Shown piece after piece: positions 1 through 9,348 of a stretch of DNA of 64,000 nt. The notes beneath the pieces were generated by a model. That model had not been told where the DNA came from, ran no database searches, and saw nothing but the letters and a program-made list of their open reading frames with translations. Source of the stretch: Roseomonas sp. (GTDB lineage Bacteria > Pseudomonadota > Alphaproteobacteria > Acetobacterales > Acetobacteraceae). The first letter of the stretch is position 1. Every line of letters starts with the position of its first letter. The position numbers and the translations under genes are program-made. The stretch lies in assembly GCA_020249435.1 (NCBI GenBank), contig JADCFQ010000045.1:1-64000 (forward strand), given 5' to 3'.

Positions 1-63
1 CACCCGCTTTTCAAGATCAACATAGCTGAACAGGGAACCAGCCACCGCGTCATTGCCACGCAT
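1..63 (-). CDS. IS5/IS1182-type transposase, N-terminal fragment (runs off left edge)
   Basis: Reading the minus strand from the ATG at 63 gives 21 open codons to the window edge: MRGNDAVAGSLF followed by SYVDLEKRV. The pattern 'G-S-L-F-S-Y-V-D-L-E-x-R-V' is the typical beginning of IS5/IS1182-group DDE transposases, in which the next residues normally lead into a 'hPLRxIR' segment. A plausible ribosome binding site (GAGG) lies just upstream of the ATG. Catalytic residues are outside the window, so activity cannot be judged. Confidence 0.65.
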   Translation of the reverse strand, partial: MRGNDAVAGSLFSYVDLEKRV

Positions 64-140
64 CGCAACCTCGACCAAATGCAACGACAGTGAATCATAA
101 ATACGCAAATCAGGCTACGAATTTCAGCAGCCTGCTAGGC
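1..140 (-). mobile_element. End of an IS5/IS1182-type insertion sequence, cut by the window edge
   Basis: The minus strand carries the start of a transposase (63 to 1) preceded by a short leader. The presumed terminus lies around 115-140, where the plus strand reads TTTCAGCAGCCTGCTAGG, a sequence resembling ends of this IS group. The exact boundary and target duplication cannot be fixed because the other end is outside the window. An unknown ORF (124-474) runs into this terminus and takes its stop codon from it, as expected if the element inserted into that gene. The boundary is inference; the transposase start is seen directly. Confidence 0.55.
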
Positions 141-474
141 GTGTTACCGCAGAAGCCAAATGTAGGGACTTTCTCAGGTTATCTCCAAATTCACGTGCTG
201 CGGCGTCATCTGCGAATCCACGCGTGTTTATGATAAGCCACTCGCTATCTTCAATCGCTTCTGCGTCGTTCTGCGCCTGGAGAAGCGCATCCCGGCCGTT
301 CACCTGAAAACTGTACGAGTTTTCTTTCACACTAAGTTTCTTTCCGACGCGGAATCGGAATCTTGTGCGATAAGTCTCGACTTCCATTTTTGTGCTCCGA
401 TTATTGAACCAGCTTGCTTCCCTGAATTCCCCAGAGCTCGAAACGTACGCGCAGACATACATTTGAAGCGTCAA
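124..474 (-). CDS. Hypothetical protein, probably truncated by the adjacent IS
   Basis: This is a 116-codon ORF whose product I do not recognise. It is mixed alpha/beta in character, with charged segments such as MEVETYRTRFRFRVGKK and a stretch DSEWLIINTRGFADD; no signal peptide or membrane segment is seen. Base composition is clearly less GC-rich than in the dcw genes, suggesting accessory DNA. The last codons read LAGC-stop through the presumed end of the IS at 115-140, so the natural C-terminus is probably missing. It could be the N-terminal half of a longer accessory gene, or not a gene at all. Several ATGs are possible; the first was taken. Confidence 0.35.
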   Translation of the reverse strand: MTLQMYVCAYVSSSGEFREASWFNNRSTKMEVETYRTRFRFRVGKKLSVKENSYSFQVNGRDALLQAQNDAEAIEDSEWLIINTRGFADDAAAREFGDNLRKSLHLASAVTRLAGC

Positions 475-747
475 AGCGACGCAGTAGAAAGCAAAAGTTG
501 CCGGCGTCTGTTTGAGTGCGCGTGCTCTCTCTACCAGGGACTCAACCGTGGATACAAAAACGGGCCTCTGAGTCCCACATTACTATTTCCAACCGCAGTC
601 TTCCTGGGCAGAAATTTGGGCGATCATTCCCCTTAAGCCGCACTGACGGATTGTAGATGCGGCGACACTTGCCAGCACCTCGGCCACCATCACCCCCTAC
701 CACCGCCTCCCCTTGACCACCCCACCCACCTAGCCCCAGATGCCCAT
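475..747. other. Intergenic region upstream of rnpB
   Basis: No convincing ORF is present. An 8-bp perfect inverted repeat, GGGACTCA (537-544) and TGAGTCCC (569-576), encloses 24 bases. From about 660 the plus strand becomes very pyrimidine-rich. A TTGACC at 713-718 lies about 30 bases before the start of RNase P RNA and is the best candidate for its -35 box; the matching -10 (around 736-741) is poor, so the promoter assignment is tentative. Confidence 0.4.
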
Positions 748-1155
748 AGCGTCAGACGGCCGGGCGGCCGCTGGTTCGTGAGGTAATCACGGGCTGGAGG
801 AAAGTCCGGGCTCCACGGGAATAGGGTGCCGGTTAATGGCCGGCGGGGGCGACCTCAGGGAAAGTGCCACAGAAATCAAACCGCCGCGGCGTGGCGACAT
901 CTCGCGGTAAGGGCGAAACGGTGCGGTAAGAGCGCACCGCGCCCCCAGCAATGGGGGTGGCAGGGTAAACCCCACCCGGAGCAAGGCCGAATAGGGGCGG
1001 ACGGCGCGGCGCCGCAAGGTGCTGGCGCAGGGGCACTCCCGCCCTTCCGCCCGGGTTGGCCGCGCGAAGCCCGCAGCAATGCGGGCTCCAGAGGAATGGC
1101 CGTCCATGCCCCGCAAGGGGCAAGACAGAACCCGGCTTACAGGCCGTCTGACGCT
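748..1155 (+). ncRNA. rnpB: RNase P RNA component (class A)
   Basis: This is the catalytic RNA that trims the 5' leader from precursor tRNAs. The conserved 5' core GAGGAAAGTCCGGGC lies at 797-811 and the conserved 3' core AGACAGAACCCGGCTTAC at 1123-1140. The two ends close into a perfect 14-bp P1 helix: 748-761 (AGCGTCAGACGGCC) pairs with 1142-1155 (GGCCGTCTGACGCT). The length of about 408 nt is normal for the class. A short T-run follows at 1158-1161 but there is no strong extra terminator hairpin. ORFs overlapping this stretch are spurious. Placing rnpB directly before mraZ is a common alphaproteobacterial arrangement. Confidence 0.97.
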
Positions 1156-1436
1156 GCTTTTCAGCCACAACGCCGTCCCGCAGCCGCCGCCGCGCGCGAA
1201 CCGCCCGACGTTTTGCAAATTTATGAGTCAAATGCCTCCAGAAAGCGGTTTTTTGGCTTGTCGGCCCGCAACCGCCCATGTTATCCCGAAGCATCCCGCC
1301 AAGGCCTCACGACGCTCGGGGGGGCGAGCGAGGTTTTAAGCGGGATGGTCGGGCGAGCCGGCGGGGTCGGGGGGCCCCGTCGGCCGCTGAAAAGCCCGGT
1401 CGTTGTTATTGGCGCAAGGCAGGCGCGCGGGGGGCG
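1156..1436 (+). other. rnpB-mraZ intergenic region with the expected dcw promoter
   Basis: The 281 bases hold no RNA gene or believable ORF. The region must contain the main dcw promoter. A weak candidate is TTGTCG near 1258 with TTATCC about 17 bases downstream. The heptamer GGTCGGG occurs twice (1347-1353 and 1365-1371) in a G-rich leader. MraZ is known to bind repeats in its own promoter in other bacteria, but the 18-base spacing here does not match the described box array, so I do not call operators. Confidence 0.35.
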
Positions 1437-1898
1437 ATGACCCAATTTCTGGGCACCCATATCGGCAAATTGGACCGCAAAGGGCGGATTTCCGTCCCTG
1501 CGCCCTTTCGTGCCGTTTTGGAACGGACCGGGGCTGAAGACCTCGTGCTGCGCCCTTCCCATCGCGCGTCCTGCATTGAAGCCTGGCCGCTTGCAGCGTT
1601 TGAGGCGCTGGCTTCCGGGCTCGATCGGCTGGATGCCTTTTCCGATCAGGCGGATGATATGGCCGCCGCGCTTTTTGCTGATGCCCATCCGGCACGTCCT
1701 GATGATGACGGGCGCCTGATCCTGCCCGAAGCGATGATTGCCCATGCAGCGCTGACCGATACCATAGCCTGTGTTGGCGTGGGGCGGATTTTTCAGATTT
1801 GGGAACCGGAAGCGGCGCGCCGACGCTCGGAAGAAGCCAGGCTCCGCGCGCGCGAACGCGGCCTGACGCTGCCGGCGGCAGCGGGGCGTACGCCATGA
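1437..1898 (+). CDS. mraZ: Transcriptional regulator MraZ
   Basis: MraZ is a DNA-binding regulator of the dcw operon with two tandem AbrB-like SpoVT domains. The protein of 153 residues opens [20 protein letters not shown], the typical first repeat; the second repeat appears as '[12 protein letters not shown]' near residue 90. The ATG at 1437 was chosen because the family begins exactly here; longer upstream reading would add a low-complexity tail. A G-rich Shine-Dalgarno (GGGG) precedes it. The stop overlaps the rsmH start (ATGA at 1895), giving translational coupling. As first gene of the cluster it is expected to control the promoter just upstream. Confidence 0.95.
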   Translation: MTQFLGTHIGKLDRKGRISVPAPFRAVLERTGAEDLVLRPSHRASCIEAWPLAAFEALASGLDRLDAFSDQADDMAAALFADAHPARPDDDGRLILPEAMIAHAALTDTIACVGVGRIFQIWEPEAARRRSEEARLRARERGLTLPAAAGRTP

Positions 1899-2842
1899 TC
1901 GCAGAAGGCCATGTGCCGGTGATGCTGGCGGAGGTGCTGGCAAGCCTCGCGCCGCAGGATGGTGCCACCTATCTGGACGCGACCTTTGGCGGCGGCGGCT
2001 ATGCCCGCGCCATTCTGGAAGCCGCACCTGGTTGCACGGTTTTCGCGATTGACCGCGACCCGGATGCGATTGCGCGCGGTGCCGCCTTGGCGCAGCGCTT
2101 CTCTGGCCGGCTGCATCTGATCGAAGGCCGCTTCGGCGATATGCTGTCTCTGCTGCGTGATCGCGGTATTGCAGCGCTTGATGGCGTGGTGATGGATCTT
2201 GGTGTTTCGTCCTTCCAATTGGATCAGGCAGAGCGCGGCTTTTCCTTCCGCGCCGATGGCCCGCTTGATATGCGCATGGAAAAATCCGGCCCCAGCGCGG
2301 CAGAGCTGGTGAATGGTCTGCCGGAGCGCGATTTGGCCGATATCATTTTTCGCTTTGGTGAAGAACGTTTCGCCCGCCGCATTGCGCGCGCCATTGTTGC
2401 GCGTCGCGTGGAAGCGCCCTTCACCACAACGGCTGATCTGGCTGCACTCGTGCGTCGTGCCGTGCCGCGTGATCCTTCCGGCATTGATGGCGCAACGCGC
2501 AGCTTCCAGGCGCTGCGCATCGCCGTGAATGATGAATTGGGCGAAGTAGAACGCGGCATTGCCGCCGCCATGGAAATGCTCGCCCCCGGTGGGCGGCTTG
2601 TGGTTGTTGCCTTTCATTCTCTGGAAGATCGTATCGTCAAGCAGGCCATGGCAGCGGCATCCGGCCGGGGTGGGGCTTCGCGCCACGATCCGGCGGCGCT
2701 GTCTGGTCGCGCCAAGCCAGCCTTTCATTTGCTGACACCACGCGCGCTCCGCCCACATGATGCCGAATGCAGCGCCAATCCGCGCGCGCGTTCTGCGCGG
2801 CTGCGCGGCATTGAACGCCTGGTGCAGGAGCGCGCCGCATGA
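1895..2842 (+). CDS. rsmH: 16S rRNA (cytosine(1402)-N4)-methyltransferase
   Basis: RsmH (MraW) N4-methylates C1402 of 16S rRNA using S-adenosylmethionine. The 315-residue protein starts [15 protein letters not shown], with the family's HxPVhhxE opening. The SAM-binding glycine loop is [14 protein letters not shown] near residues 28-41, followed by the '[10 protein letters not shown]' acidic strand end. The C-terminal '[15 protein letters not shown]' motif is also present. The start at 1895 lies inside the mraZ stop (ATGA) and the stop overlaps ftsL in the same way (2839). Length matches the family. Confidence 0.96.
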   Translation: MIAEGHVPVMLAEVLASLAPQDGATYLDATFGGGGYARAILEAAPGCTVFAIDRDPDAIARGAALAQRFSGRLHLIEGRFGDMLSLLRDRGIAALDGVVMDLGVSSFQLDQAERGFSFRADGPLDMRMEKSGPSAAELVNGLPERDLADIIFRFGEERFARRIARAIVARRVEAPFTTTADLAALVRRAVPRDPSGIDGATRSFQALRIAVNDELGEVERGIAAAMEMLAPGGRLVVVAFHSLEDRIVKQAMAAASGRGGASRHDPAALSGRAKPAFHLLTPRALRPHDAECSANPRARSARLRGIERLVQERAA

Positions 2843-3507
2843 TCCGCCCGGTTACCCTTGTCAGCCTGATCGCCGCTGCTGGTGCAGGGCTTTATTTGTA
2901 TCAGGTCAAGCATTCCGTCTCCATGCTGGATCGCGAATTGCGCGACGTGAATCGCCAGACGGAAGTGGTGCGCGAACGCACGCAAATATTGCGCGCGGAA
3001 TGGGCGCTGCTGAATGAACCGGATAGGCTCAGGCAAGTGGCGCAGCGGCATCTGGCGCTGGAGCCCATGGCACCGGCGCAATTCATTCGTGAAGCGGAAC
3101 TTGAACGCCGCTTGCCCAATGCGCGGCCCTTTACCGGACCGCCATCACTTTTCGGTCCACCTGAACTGCCGCCCTCAGTGCCGGAAGCGCTGATGGTGCC
3201 AAGCCCGCTTGCCGCGGCCCCCGCGCCGCCCACCGCTGCCCCGGCGCGACCAGAAGCACCGCCCCGACAAGCGCAGGTGGAACCGCCTCCTCGCCTGAGC
3301 GCGGCCATGGCGCCGCCGCCGGCACCGCGACCCACGCCGCCGCCCACGCCGCCAAGGGTGACACCTGCGCTGCATGTCGCGCCTGCCGCGCCACCGCCGC
3401 CCGCGGTGGTCACCTCGGCGCTGGGTGGCGCCAGCGCGGCATTGCCGCCGCCCGTCCCGCTGTCTCGCCCCATCCCTGCCGGAGCCCCGCAAGGGGTGAT
3501 TCGTTGA
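2839..3507 (+). CDS. ftsL: Cell division protein FtsL with long proline-rich tail
   Basis: FtsL is a bitopic inner-membrane divisome protein that works with FtsB/FtsQ to activate FtsW-FtsI. The 222-residue product has one N-terminal membrane segment (about residues 4-21, [18 protein letters not shown]), then a coiled-coil stretch to about residue 75 ('[20 protein letters not shown]'), as expected. Beyond about residue 95 it carries roughly 120 residues dominated by proline and alanine. Canonical FtsL is about 90-120 residues, so the tail is an extension. Assignment rests on position (rsmH-ftsL-ftsI) plus topology, since FtsL sequences diverge strongly. There is an ATGA overlap with rsmH. Confidence 0.85.
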   Translation: MIRPVTLVSLIAAAGAGLYLYQVKHSVSMLDRELRDVNRQTEVVRERTQILRAEWALLNEPDRLRQVAQRHLALEPMAPAQFIREAELERRLPNARPFTGPPSLFGPPELPPSVPEALMVPSPLAAAPAPPTAAPARPEAPPRQAQVEPPPRLSAAMAPPPAPRPTPPPTPPRVTPALHVAPAAPPPPAVVTSALGGASAALPPPVPLSRPIPAGAPQGVIR

Positions 3508-3523
3508 GTGAAGTGGCCATTGC

Positions 3524-5437
3524 ATGAACGAGGCATCGCCCCATGATCCGAAGCCGCCTTCACCCGATGCCCTGCCAGGCAATAGGCTACGCGAACCGGC
3601 AGTAGCGGAATCCACAAGCCGCGCCCTGGTGCGGGTTTCGCAGCCCGATCTGCTGCGCCACGCCCAATTGGAAAAATCGCGTGGTCGCCTGTTGCTGGCG
3701 GCTTTTGGCTTTTTGGTGCTGTTTGGCGCGGTCGCGGTGAAGCTTTCTCTTGCAACCGTCTTTGATCCCGCCGAACCCAAGCGCGCCGCGATTCTCTCCC
3801 GCCCGCCAGCGCCGCCGGTGGAAACGCCCGTCTCACGCGCGGCGGTGACGGATCGCAATGGCGAAGTGCTGGCGGTGTCACTGCCGCTGACGGCGCTGTA
3901 TGCCAATCCGCGCCAGATTGATGATCCGACTGAGGCTGCCGACAAGCTCCGCCGTGTGTTGCCGCAGCTTGATCGTGAGAGGCTGATCGCGCGGCTCACC
4001 GGCGAACGCCAATTCGCCTATGTCGCCCGCGCGTTGACGCCGCGCGAAATGCAGGCGGTGAATAATCTTGGCATTCCTGGCTTGTATTTTGAGGATGCGG
4101 AGCGTCGCTTCTTCCCGCAAGGCCGCACAGCAGCGCATATCATCGGTGGTGTGGATGTGGACGGCAATGGCATTGCGGGGGTCGAGAAATATTTCGACGA
4201 GAGGCTGCGCACATTGCGCCGCGAAACACTGCGCCTTTCCCTTGATATTCGCGTGCAATTGGCGTTGCGCGATGCCGTGCAGCACGCGATTACGGATTTC
4301 AACGGTATTGGCGGCGCTGGCGTAGTGATGGATGTGCACACGGGCGAAGTTCTCGCCATGGTGAGCCTTCCCGATTACGATGCAAATGATGTTGGTGGTG
4401 CCACCACCGATCAGCGCTTCAATCGCGTGACGGTCGGTGTTTATGAACCGGGATCAACCTTCAAGCTGTTGACCGCCGCCATGGCGCTCGATCTCGGCAC
4501 GGTGCAGACCTGGGGCGGTTATGACGCATCGCGCCCCATTCGCGTCGGGCGGCATGAGATCAATGATTATCGCGGCAAGAATCGCTGGCTCGCCCTGCCG
4601 GAGATCATGGCCTATTCGTCCAATTTGGCATCGGCGCATATGGCGGCGGCGGTGGGGCCGGCGCGGCACCGTGAATTCATGCAGCGCATGGGCATGACAT
4701 CGCGCCTGAGCATCGAGATTCCGGAAACAGCGCAGCCCTTGGTGCCCGGGCAAAAGACCTGGCGCGAATTGAACACCATGACCATTGGTTTTGGTCACGG
4801 CATTTCCGTGACACCTTTGCATGTCGCAACGGCAGGCGCGACCTTGGTGAATGGTGGCATTCTGCGCCAGCCGACCATCCTGGCGCAGCCGCCCGGCGCG
4901 GAACGCGAAGGGGTGCGCGTGCTTGAACCACGCACATCAGAAACCTTGCGGCGGCTGATGCGTCTGGTCGTGACCGATGGGTCTGGCAAGGGCGCCGAAG
5001 TGCCGGGCTATTTCGTCGGCGGCAAGACCGGCACGGCGCAAAAGACCGGGCCGCGCGGTGGCTATCTGGAAAACAAGCGCATCGCTGCCTTCATCGGCGC
5101 CTTTCCCATGCAGGCGCCGCGCTATTCCGTCTACGTGATGGTGGATGAACCCAAGCCAAATGCGCGCAGCCATGGTTTCGCAACGGCTGGCTGGGTGGCG
5201 GCGCCGGCGGCGAATATGGTGATTTCGCGCATCGCGCCCATCCTGGGCATGCTGCCGGAACCAGCGACACCCGAGATTCAACGCGCTATCGCAATGCCAA
5301 TGAATGGACGCGGCGTGCCTGGCGCTGCGCCGCCGCCTGCAACACCGGCCGCCAATCGCCCGCCGACGCGGCAAACCACTGAATCGCCGCCGCGCGTCGC
5401 TGTCACCCAGCGCGAGGCTGCTCTTGCGCCTCGGTGA
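3524..5437 (+). CDS. ftsI: Peptidoglycan D,D-transpeptidase FtsI (PBP3)
   Basis: FtsI crosslinks septal peptidoglycan in the periplasm as partner of FtsW. The 637-residue protein has a cytoplasmic N-terminus, one membrane anchor at about 53-75, a PBP dimerisation domain, and a transpeptidase domain with catalytic SxxK (S311-T-F-K314), a YSSN motif for SxN and GGKTGTAQ for KTG. The C-terminal 50 residues are rich in Pro and Ala, an unusual extension after the domain. The start is 16 bases beyond the ftsL stop. The 3' end overlaps the preferred TTG start of murE by 14 bases. Confidence 0.96.
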   Translation: MNEASPHDPKPPSPDALPGNRLREPAVAESTSRALVRVSQPDLLRHAQLEKSRGRLLLAAFGFLVLFGAVAVKLSLATVFDPAEPKRAAILSRPPAPPVETPVSRAAVTDRNGEVLAVSLPLTALYANPRQIDDPTEAADKLRRVLPQLDRERLIARLTGERQFAYVARALTPREMQAVNNLGIPGLYFEDAERRFFPQGRTAAHIIGGVDVDGNGIAGVEKYFDERLRTLRRETLRLSLDIRVQLALRDAVQHAITDFNGIGGAGVVMDVHTGEVLAMVSLPDYDANDVGGATTDQRFNRVTVGVYEPGSTFKLLTAAMALDLGTVQTWGGYDASRPIRVGRHEINDYRGKNRWLALPEIMAYSSNLASAHMAAAVGPARHREFMQRMGMTSRLSIEIPETAQPLVPGQKTWRELNTMTIGFGHGISVTPLHVATAGATLVNGGILRQPTILAQPPGAEREGVRVLEPRTSETLRRLMRLVVTDGSGKGAEVPGYFVGGKTGTAQKTGPRGGYLENKRIAAFIGAFPMQAPRYSVYVMVDEPKPNARSHGFATAGWVAAPAANMVISRIAPILGMLPEPATPEIQRAIAMPMNGRGVPGAAPPPATPAANRPPTRQTTESPPRVAVTQREAALAPR

Positions 5438-6884
5438 TCTCATGCGCGGATGGGGTGGCGCTGAAGCCGATGCCGCGCTGGAGGTAACAGGCATCACCGC
5501 CGATAGCCGCGCGGTGCGCCCAGGCATGGTCTTTGCCGCTTTGCCAGGTATGCGCGCCGATGGGCGCGGCTTCATTGCTGATGCCGTGGCGCGTGGTGCC
5601 GCGGCGGTGCTGGCGCCAGAAGGTACTGCGTGGCCTGCTGAGGTATCAGCGCGACCCTTGATTACCACCCCCGATCCGCGCCGCGCCTTGGCGCTGATGG
5701 CGGCTGCGTTTTACGCCGCCCAGCCGGAATGCGTGGTCGCCATTACCGGCACTAATGGCAAGACGAGCAGCGTGGATTTTCTGCGCCAGATCTGGCGTGA
5801 TGCCGGCCGGAAGGCCGCATCGCTCGGCACGCTCGGTCTGATTGCGGAAGGCGTGCCGCCGGGGCCATCGCTTACCACGCCTGATGCGGTGACGCTGCAT
5901 GAAAACCTTGCGCGGCTGGCGCGTGATGGGGTGGCTGCGCTTGCCATGGAAGCATCCTCGCACGGGATAGATCAGCGTCGCTTGGATGGTGTGCGCCTGA
6001 TGGCGGCGGGCTTTACCAACCTCACGCGCGATCATCTGGATTATCACGGCAGCATGACGGCCTATCGCGCGGCAAAGTTGCGGCTGTTTGATGCGCTGTT
6101 GCCGAAGGGCGCGCCTGCGATCGCCATGGCGGATATGGAAGCCGAGACTCTCACCGCGCTGCGTGAAATTGCCGCGCGGCGCGGGCTTGATCTGCGGCTG
6201 GTTGGGGCGGGTGGTGAGGCGCTGGCGCTGGAGACAGCACGGCCCTTGCCGGAAGGTCAGGAGCTTGTCTTCCGCATCGCGGGGGCGCGACACGAAATAT
6301 TGCTGCCTTTACCTGGGCGCTTTCAGGCCGATAACGCCTTGCTGGCGCTGATGTTGGCGCTGGCAACAGGTGTTTCCGAAGACGCGGCGCTGGCCGCATT
6401 TGGCCGTTTGCAGGGTGTGCGCGGGCGCATGGAGCGCGCGGCGTTGCTGCCCAATGGTGCTGTGATTTATGTGGATTACGCGCATACGCCCGATGCGCTG
6501 ACACGGCTTCTGGCCGCACTCCGCCCCCATGTCGCGGGGCGCTTGCATGTGGTCTTCGGCGCGGGCGGAGATCGCGACCCTGGCAAGCGCCCTTTGATGG
6601 GACGTGCAGCAGCCGAAGCAGCGGATCGTGTTTGGATCACGGATGATAATCCGCGCAGCGAAAACCCCGCCACCATCCGCGCCGCTGTCATGGCCGGTTG
6701 CCCAGGCGCGATTGATGCCGGTGCAAGAGAGGAAGCGATCGCTAAAGCCATGGGCGCGCTCGGCCCCGGCGATGTGCTGGCCGTTGCAGGCAAGGGGCAT
6801 GAAACCGGCCAGGAAATTGCCGGAACGATTCACCCGTTTGATGATGTCGCCGTGGTCCGCAAGCTGGCGGGGCGCGCATCATGA
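5424..6884 (+). CDS. murE: UDP-N-acetylmuramoyl-tripeptide synthetase MurE (meso-DAP adding)
   Basis: MurE adds meso-diaminopimelate to UDP-MurNAc-L-Ala-D-Glu in the cytoplasm. The ATP loop is 'ITGTNGKTSS' and the meso-DAP recognition motif DNPR is present (DDNPRSENP), so the enzyme is the diaminopimelate type. I prefer the TTG at 5424: it gives MRLGDLMRGW, matching the family's beginning, and has GAGG at 5414-5417 with good spacing. The nearest ATG (5442) would trim this segment and has a weaker site. With TTG the protein has 486 residues and overlaps ftsI; with ATG, 480. The 3' end overlaps murF (ATGA at 6881). Confidence 0.95.
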   Translation: MRLGDLMRGWGGAEADAALEVTGITADSRAVRPGMVFAALPGMRADGRGFIADAVARGAAAVLAPEGTAWPAEVSARPLITTPDPRRALALMAAAFYAAQPECVVAITGTNGKTSSVDFLRQIWRDAGRKAASLGTLGLIAEGVPPGPSLTTPDAVTLHENLARLARDGVAALAMEASSHGIDQRRLDGVRLMAAGFTNLTRDHLDYHGSMTAYRAAKLRLFDALLPKGAPAIAMADMEAETLTALREIAARRGLDLRLVGAGGEALALETARPLPEGQELVFRIAGARHEILLPLPGRFQADNALLALMLALATGVSEDAALAAFGRLQGVRGRMERAALLPNGAVIYVDYAHTPDALTRLLAALRPHVAGRLHVVFGAGGDRDPGKRPLMGRAAAEAADRVWITDDNPRSENPATIRAAVMAGCPGAIDAGAREEAIAKAMGALGPGDVLAVAGKGHETGQEIAGTIHPFDDVAVVRKLAGRAS

Positions 6885-8263
6885 CGCCGCTTTGGACCAG
6901 CGTGGAATTGCGCACTGCCACGAATGGCACGCTTGCGGCGGATGTTGTCGTGACTGGCGTTTCGATTGACAGCCGCAGCATTGCACAGGGCGATATTTTC
7001 ATAGCACTCCGCGATCAGCGCGATGGGCATGAGTTTGTCGCGGATGCACTCTCGCGTGGTGCGGTGATTGCGATGGTGGATCATACGCCACAAGGGGCGG
7101 TGGATACGACAAAGCTGCTCCGTGTGGCGGATACCCTCGCGGGCCTGACCGCGCTTGGTGCCGCAGGGCGCGCGCGCGCTGCCGCGCGTTTTGTGGGTGT
7201 CACGGGCAGTGTCGGCAAAACCACCACCAAGGAAATGCTGCGTGTGGCGCTGGGTGTCTTTGGTGCGACGCATGCCTCCGCCGCGTCCCACAATAATCAT
7301 TGGGGCGTGCCGCTGACACTCGCGCGCCTGCCGCGCGATGCAGCTTTTGCCGTAATTGAAATGGGCATGAATAATCGGGGCGAAATCGCACCGCTGTCAC
7401 GCCTTGCACAGCCTCATGTCGGCATTATCACCTCAATCGGCACGGCGCATATCGGCAATCTGGGCAGTCAGGCGGCGATTGCCGCGGAAAAGGGCGACAT
7501 CATCGCCGGCATCGCACCCGGGGGCACCGCCATCCTGCCCGCCGATAGTGCGTTTCTGCCAGCAATGACCGCGCGCGCCCGCGATGCCGGGTTGCAGGTG
7601 ATGACGCATGGGGAAGCCGAAGGCGCCGATGCCCGGCTGCTATCCTATCAGCCGTCAGCCGTAGGCGGCGATGCGGAAATCATGCTGGCCGGGCAGCAGC
7701 TGTCGCTCCGCCTTGGCACACCCGGTCGCCATGTCGCGCTGAATGCCTGCGCTGTTCTGGCTGCGGTCAAGGCGCTTGGCTTGGCACCCGATACCGCTGC
7801 GCATGCCCTTGCCGATTTCACCGCAGGTGCCGGCCGTGGCGCGTTGCGTCGCATCGCCGTTGCGGGTGGAGAAGCGTTGCTGATTGATGATAGCTACAAT
7901 GCCTCGGTCGCCTCCGTGCGTGCCGGGCTTGCCGTATTGGCCGCGCAACCCGCAACGCGACGCATTTTTGCCTTTGGCGATATGCTGGAATTGGGCGCGG
8001 AAGGCCCGGCGCAGCACGCTGCCCTGGCCCAGGATGCTGAGAAGATCTGCGACCTGGTCTTCTGCTGCGGCCCGCTTTCGACGCATTTGTTTGCAGCCCT
8101 GCCGGCCACGCAGCGTGGTGGGCATTTTCAAGATTCAACCAGCCTTGTCCCCGCCTTGCGCGCCGCGCTCAAGCCCGGTGATGCGGTGCTGGTGAAGGGC
8201 TCACTCGGTTCGCGCATGGGCGTGATCATCAAGGCATTGACGGCAGGAGAGCAAGTTTCGTGA
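6881..8263 (+). CDS. murF: UDP-N-acetylmuramoyl-tripeptide--D-alanyl-D-alanine ligase
   Basis: MurF completes the cytoplasmic pentapeptide by adding D-Ala-D-Ala, the product of Ddl, encoded further down the same cluster. The 460-residue protein shows a Mur ligase N-domain ('[18 protein letters not shown]'), the ATP loop [15 protein letters not shown] at about residues 106-120, and the asparagine-rich [13 protein letters not shown] motif characteristic of MurF. The C-domain has '[16 protein letters not shown]'. The start overlaps murE and the stop is shared with the GTG start of mraY, so it is part of the coupled series. Confidence 0.96.
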   Translation: MTPLWTSVELRTATNGTLAADVVVTGVSIDSRSIAQGDIFIALRDQRDGHEFVADALSRGAVIAMVDHTPQGAVDTTKLLRVADTLAGLTALGAAGRARAAARFVGVTGSVGKTTTKEMLRVALGVFGATHASAASHNNHWGVPLTLARLPRDAAFAVIEMGMNNRGEIAPLSRLAQPHVGIITSIGTAHIGNLGSQAAIAAEKGDIIAGIAPGGTAILPADSAFLPAMTARARDAGLQVMTHGEAEGADARLLSYQPSAVGGDAEIMLAGQQLSLRLGTPGRHVALNACAVLAAVKALGLAPDTAAHALADFTAGAGRGALRRIAVAGGEALLIDDSYNASVASVRAGLAVLAAQPATRRIFAFGDMLELGAEGPAQHAALAQDAEKICDLVFCCGPLSTHLFAALPATQRGGHFQDSTSLVPALRAALKPGDAVLVKGSLGSRMGVIIKALTAGEQVS

Positions 8264-9348
8264 TCTATAATCTTCTCCTGCCCTTTGTTGATGAATATGC
8301 GCTGGCCAATCTGGCGCGCTACCATACCTTTCGTGCCGGTGCTGCCTGCCTGACCGCGCTGCTGATCAGCCTGGTGTTCGGTTCTGCCATCATCAATTGG
8401 CTGCGCGGCTTTCAGCGCGGCGGACAGCCAATCCGCGAAGATGGTCCGGCGCGGCACATCATCGAAAAGAAAGGCACACCAACCATGGGCGGCGTGCTGA
8501 TCCTGCTGGGTATGGTGGGGTCCACGCTGCTTTGGGCGGATTTGCGCAATGGCTTTGTTTGGGCCGTGCTGTTCATCACCTGCGGCTATGGGGCGCTAGG
8601 CTTTGCCGATGATTGGCTGAAGGTCACGAAGCGCAATACCAAAGGTGTATCGAGCCGGATGAAGCTGCTGGTGCAGGCAGGCTTGGGGCTTGTTGCGGCC
8701 ATCTGGATCACCTGGCTGATGCCAGGCGCGCTCTCGGACAAGCTCGCTTTCCCGATCTTCAAGGAATTGCTGCTGCCGCTTGGCATTTTGTTTCCGCTAT
8801 TGGCCGCGCTGGTGATGATGGGCGCTTCCAATGCGGTCAATCTGACCGATGGGTTGGATGGGCTCGCCATTGTGCCGGTGATGATCGCGGCGACGGTCTT
8901 TGCGCTGATTGCCTATCTGGTCGGCAATCGTGTTTTCGCCGATTATTTGCAACTGCATTACGTGCCCGGCACGGGTGAGCTTGCGGTGTTTTGCGCGGCC
9001 TTGGTGGGGGCCGCACTTGGCTTCCTGTGGTTCAACGCGCCGCCTGCCGCAGTATTCATGGGGGATACCGGGTCGCTTTCACTCGGCGGTGCTTTGGGCG
9101 GGCTTGCGGTTGCGACCAAGCACGAAATCGTGCTTGCCATTGTGGGCGGGCTTTTCGTGGTAGAAACCGTATCCGTCATCATCCAGGTGTTCTGGTTCAA
9201 GCGCACGGGCCGCCGCGTCTTCCTGATGGCGCCGCTGCATCACCACTTTGAGAAAAAAGGTTGGGCCGAGCCCACTATCGTCATTCGCTTTTGGATCATT
9301 GCGATGATCCTGGCCCTTGTCGGGCTTTCGACGCTGAAAATCAGATGA
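8260..9348 (+). CDS. mraY: Phospho-N-acetylmuramoyl-pentapeptide-transferase MraY
   Basis: MraY transfers phospho-MurNAc-pentapeptide to undecaprenyl phosphate, making lipid I at the inner membrane. The 362-residue polytopic protein starts with GTG at 8260, overlapping the murF stop (GTGA), with GGAGAG upstream. Family motifs are present: KKGTPTMGG near 70, the Mg-binding FADDWLK segment, '[13 protein letters not shown]' and the terminal [12 protein letters not shown]. About ten hydrophobic segments can be seen. Length is typical. Confidence 0.97.
   Translation: MIYNLLLPFVDEYALANLARYHTFRAGAACLTALLISLVFGSAIINWLRGFQRGGQPIREDGPARHIIEKKGTPTMGGVLILLGMVGSTLLWADLRNGFVWAVLFITCGYGALGFADDWLKVTKRNTKGVSSRMKLLVQAGLGLVAAIWITWLMPGALSDKLAFPIFKELLLPLGILFPLLAALVMMGASNAVNLTDGLDGLAIVPVMIAATVFALIAYLVGNRVFADYLQLHYVPGTGELAVFCAALVGAALGFLWFNAPPAAVFMGDTGSLSLGGALGGLAVATKHEIVLAIVGGLFVVETVSVIIQVFWFKRTGRRVFLMAPLHHHFEKKGWAEPTIVIRFWIIAMILALVGLSTLKIR

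Noticed and set aside
1347-1371. GGTCGGG repeated twice before mraZ as possible MraZ operator
   Set aside because: Spacing of 18 bases and base content differ from the described TGGGN array; in such G-rich DNA two matches are easily chance.
787-1440. Several overlapping ORFs on both strands
   Set aside because: They lie over RNase P RNA and its flank; the RNA match with a 14-bp P1 helix explains the sequence, and the peptides are arginine/proline-rich shadows.
2901-3999. Long antisense ORFs over ftsL and ftsI
   Set aside because: They mirror GC-rich, low-complexity codons of real genes and show no family features.
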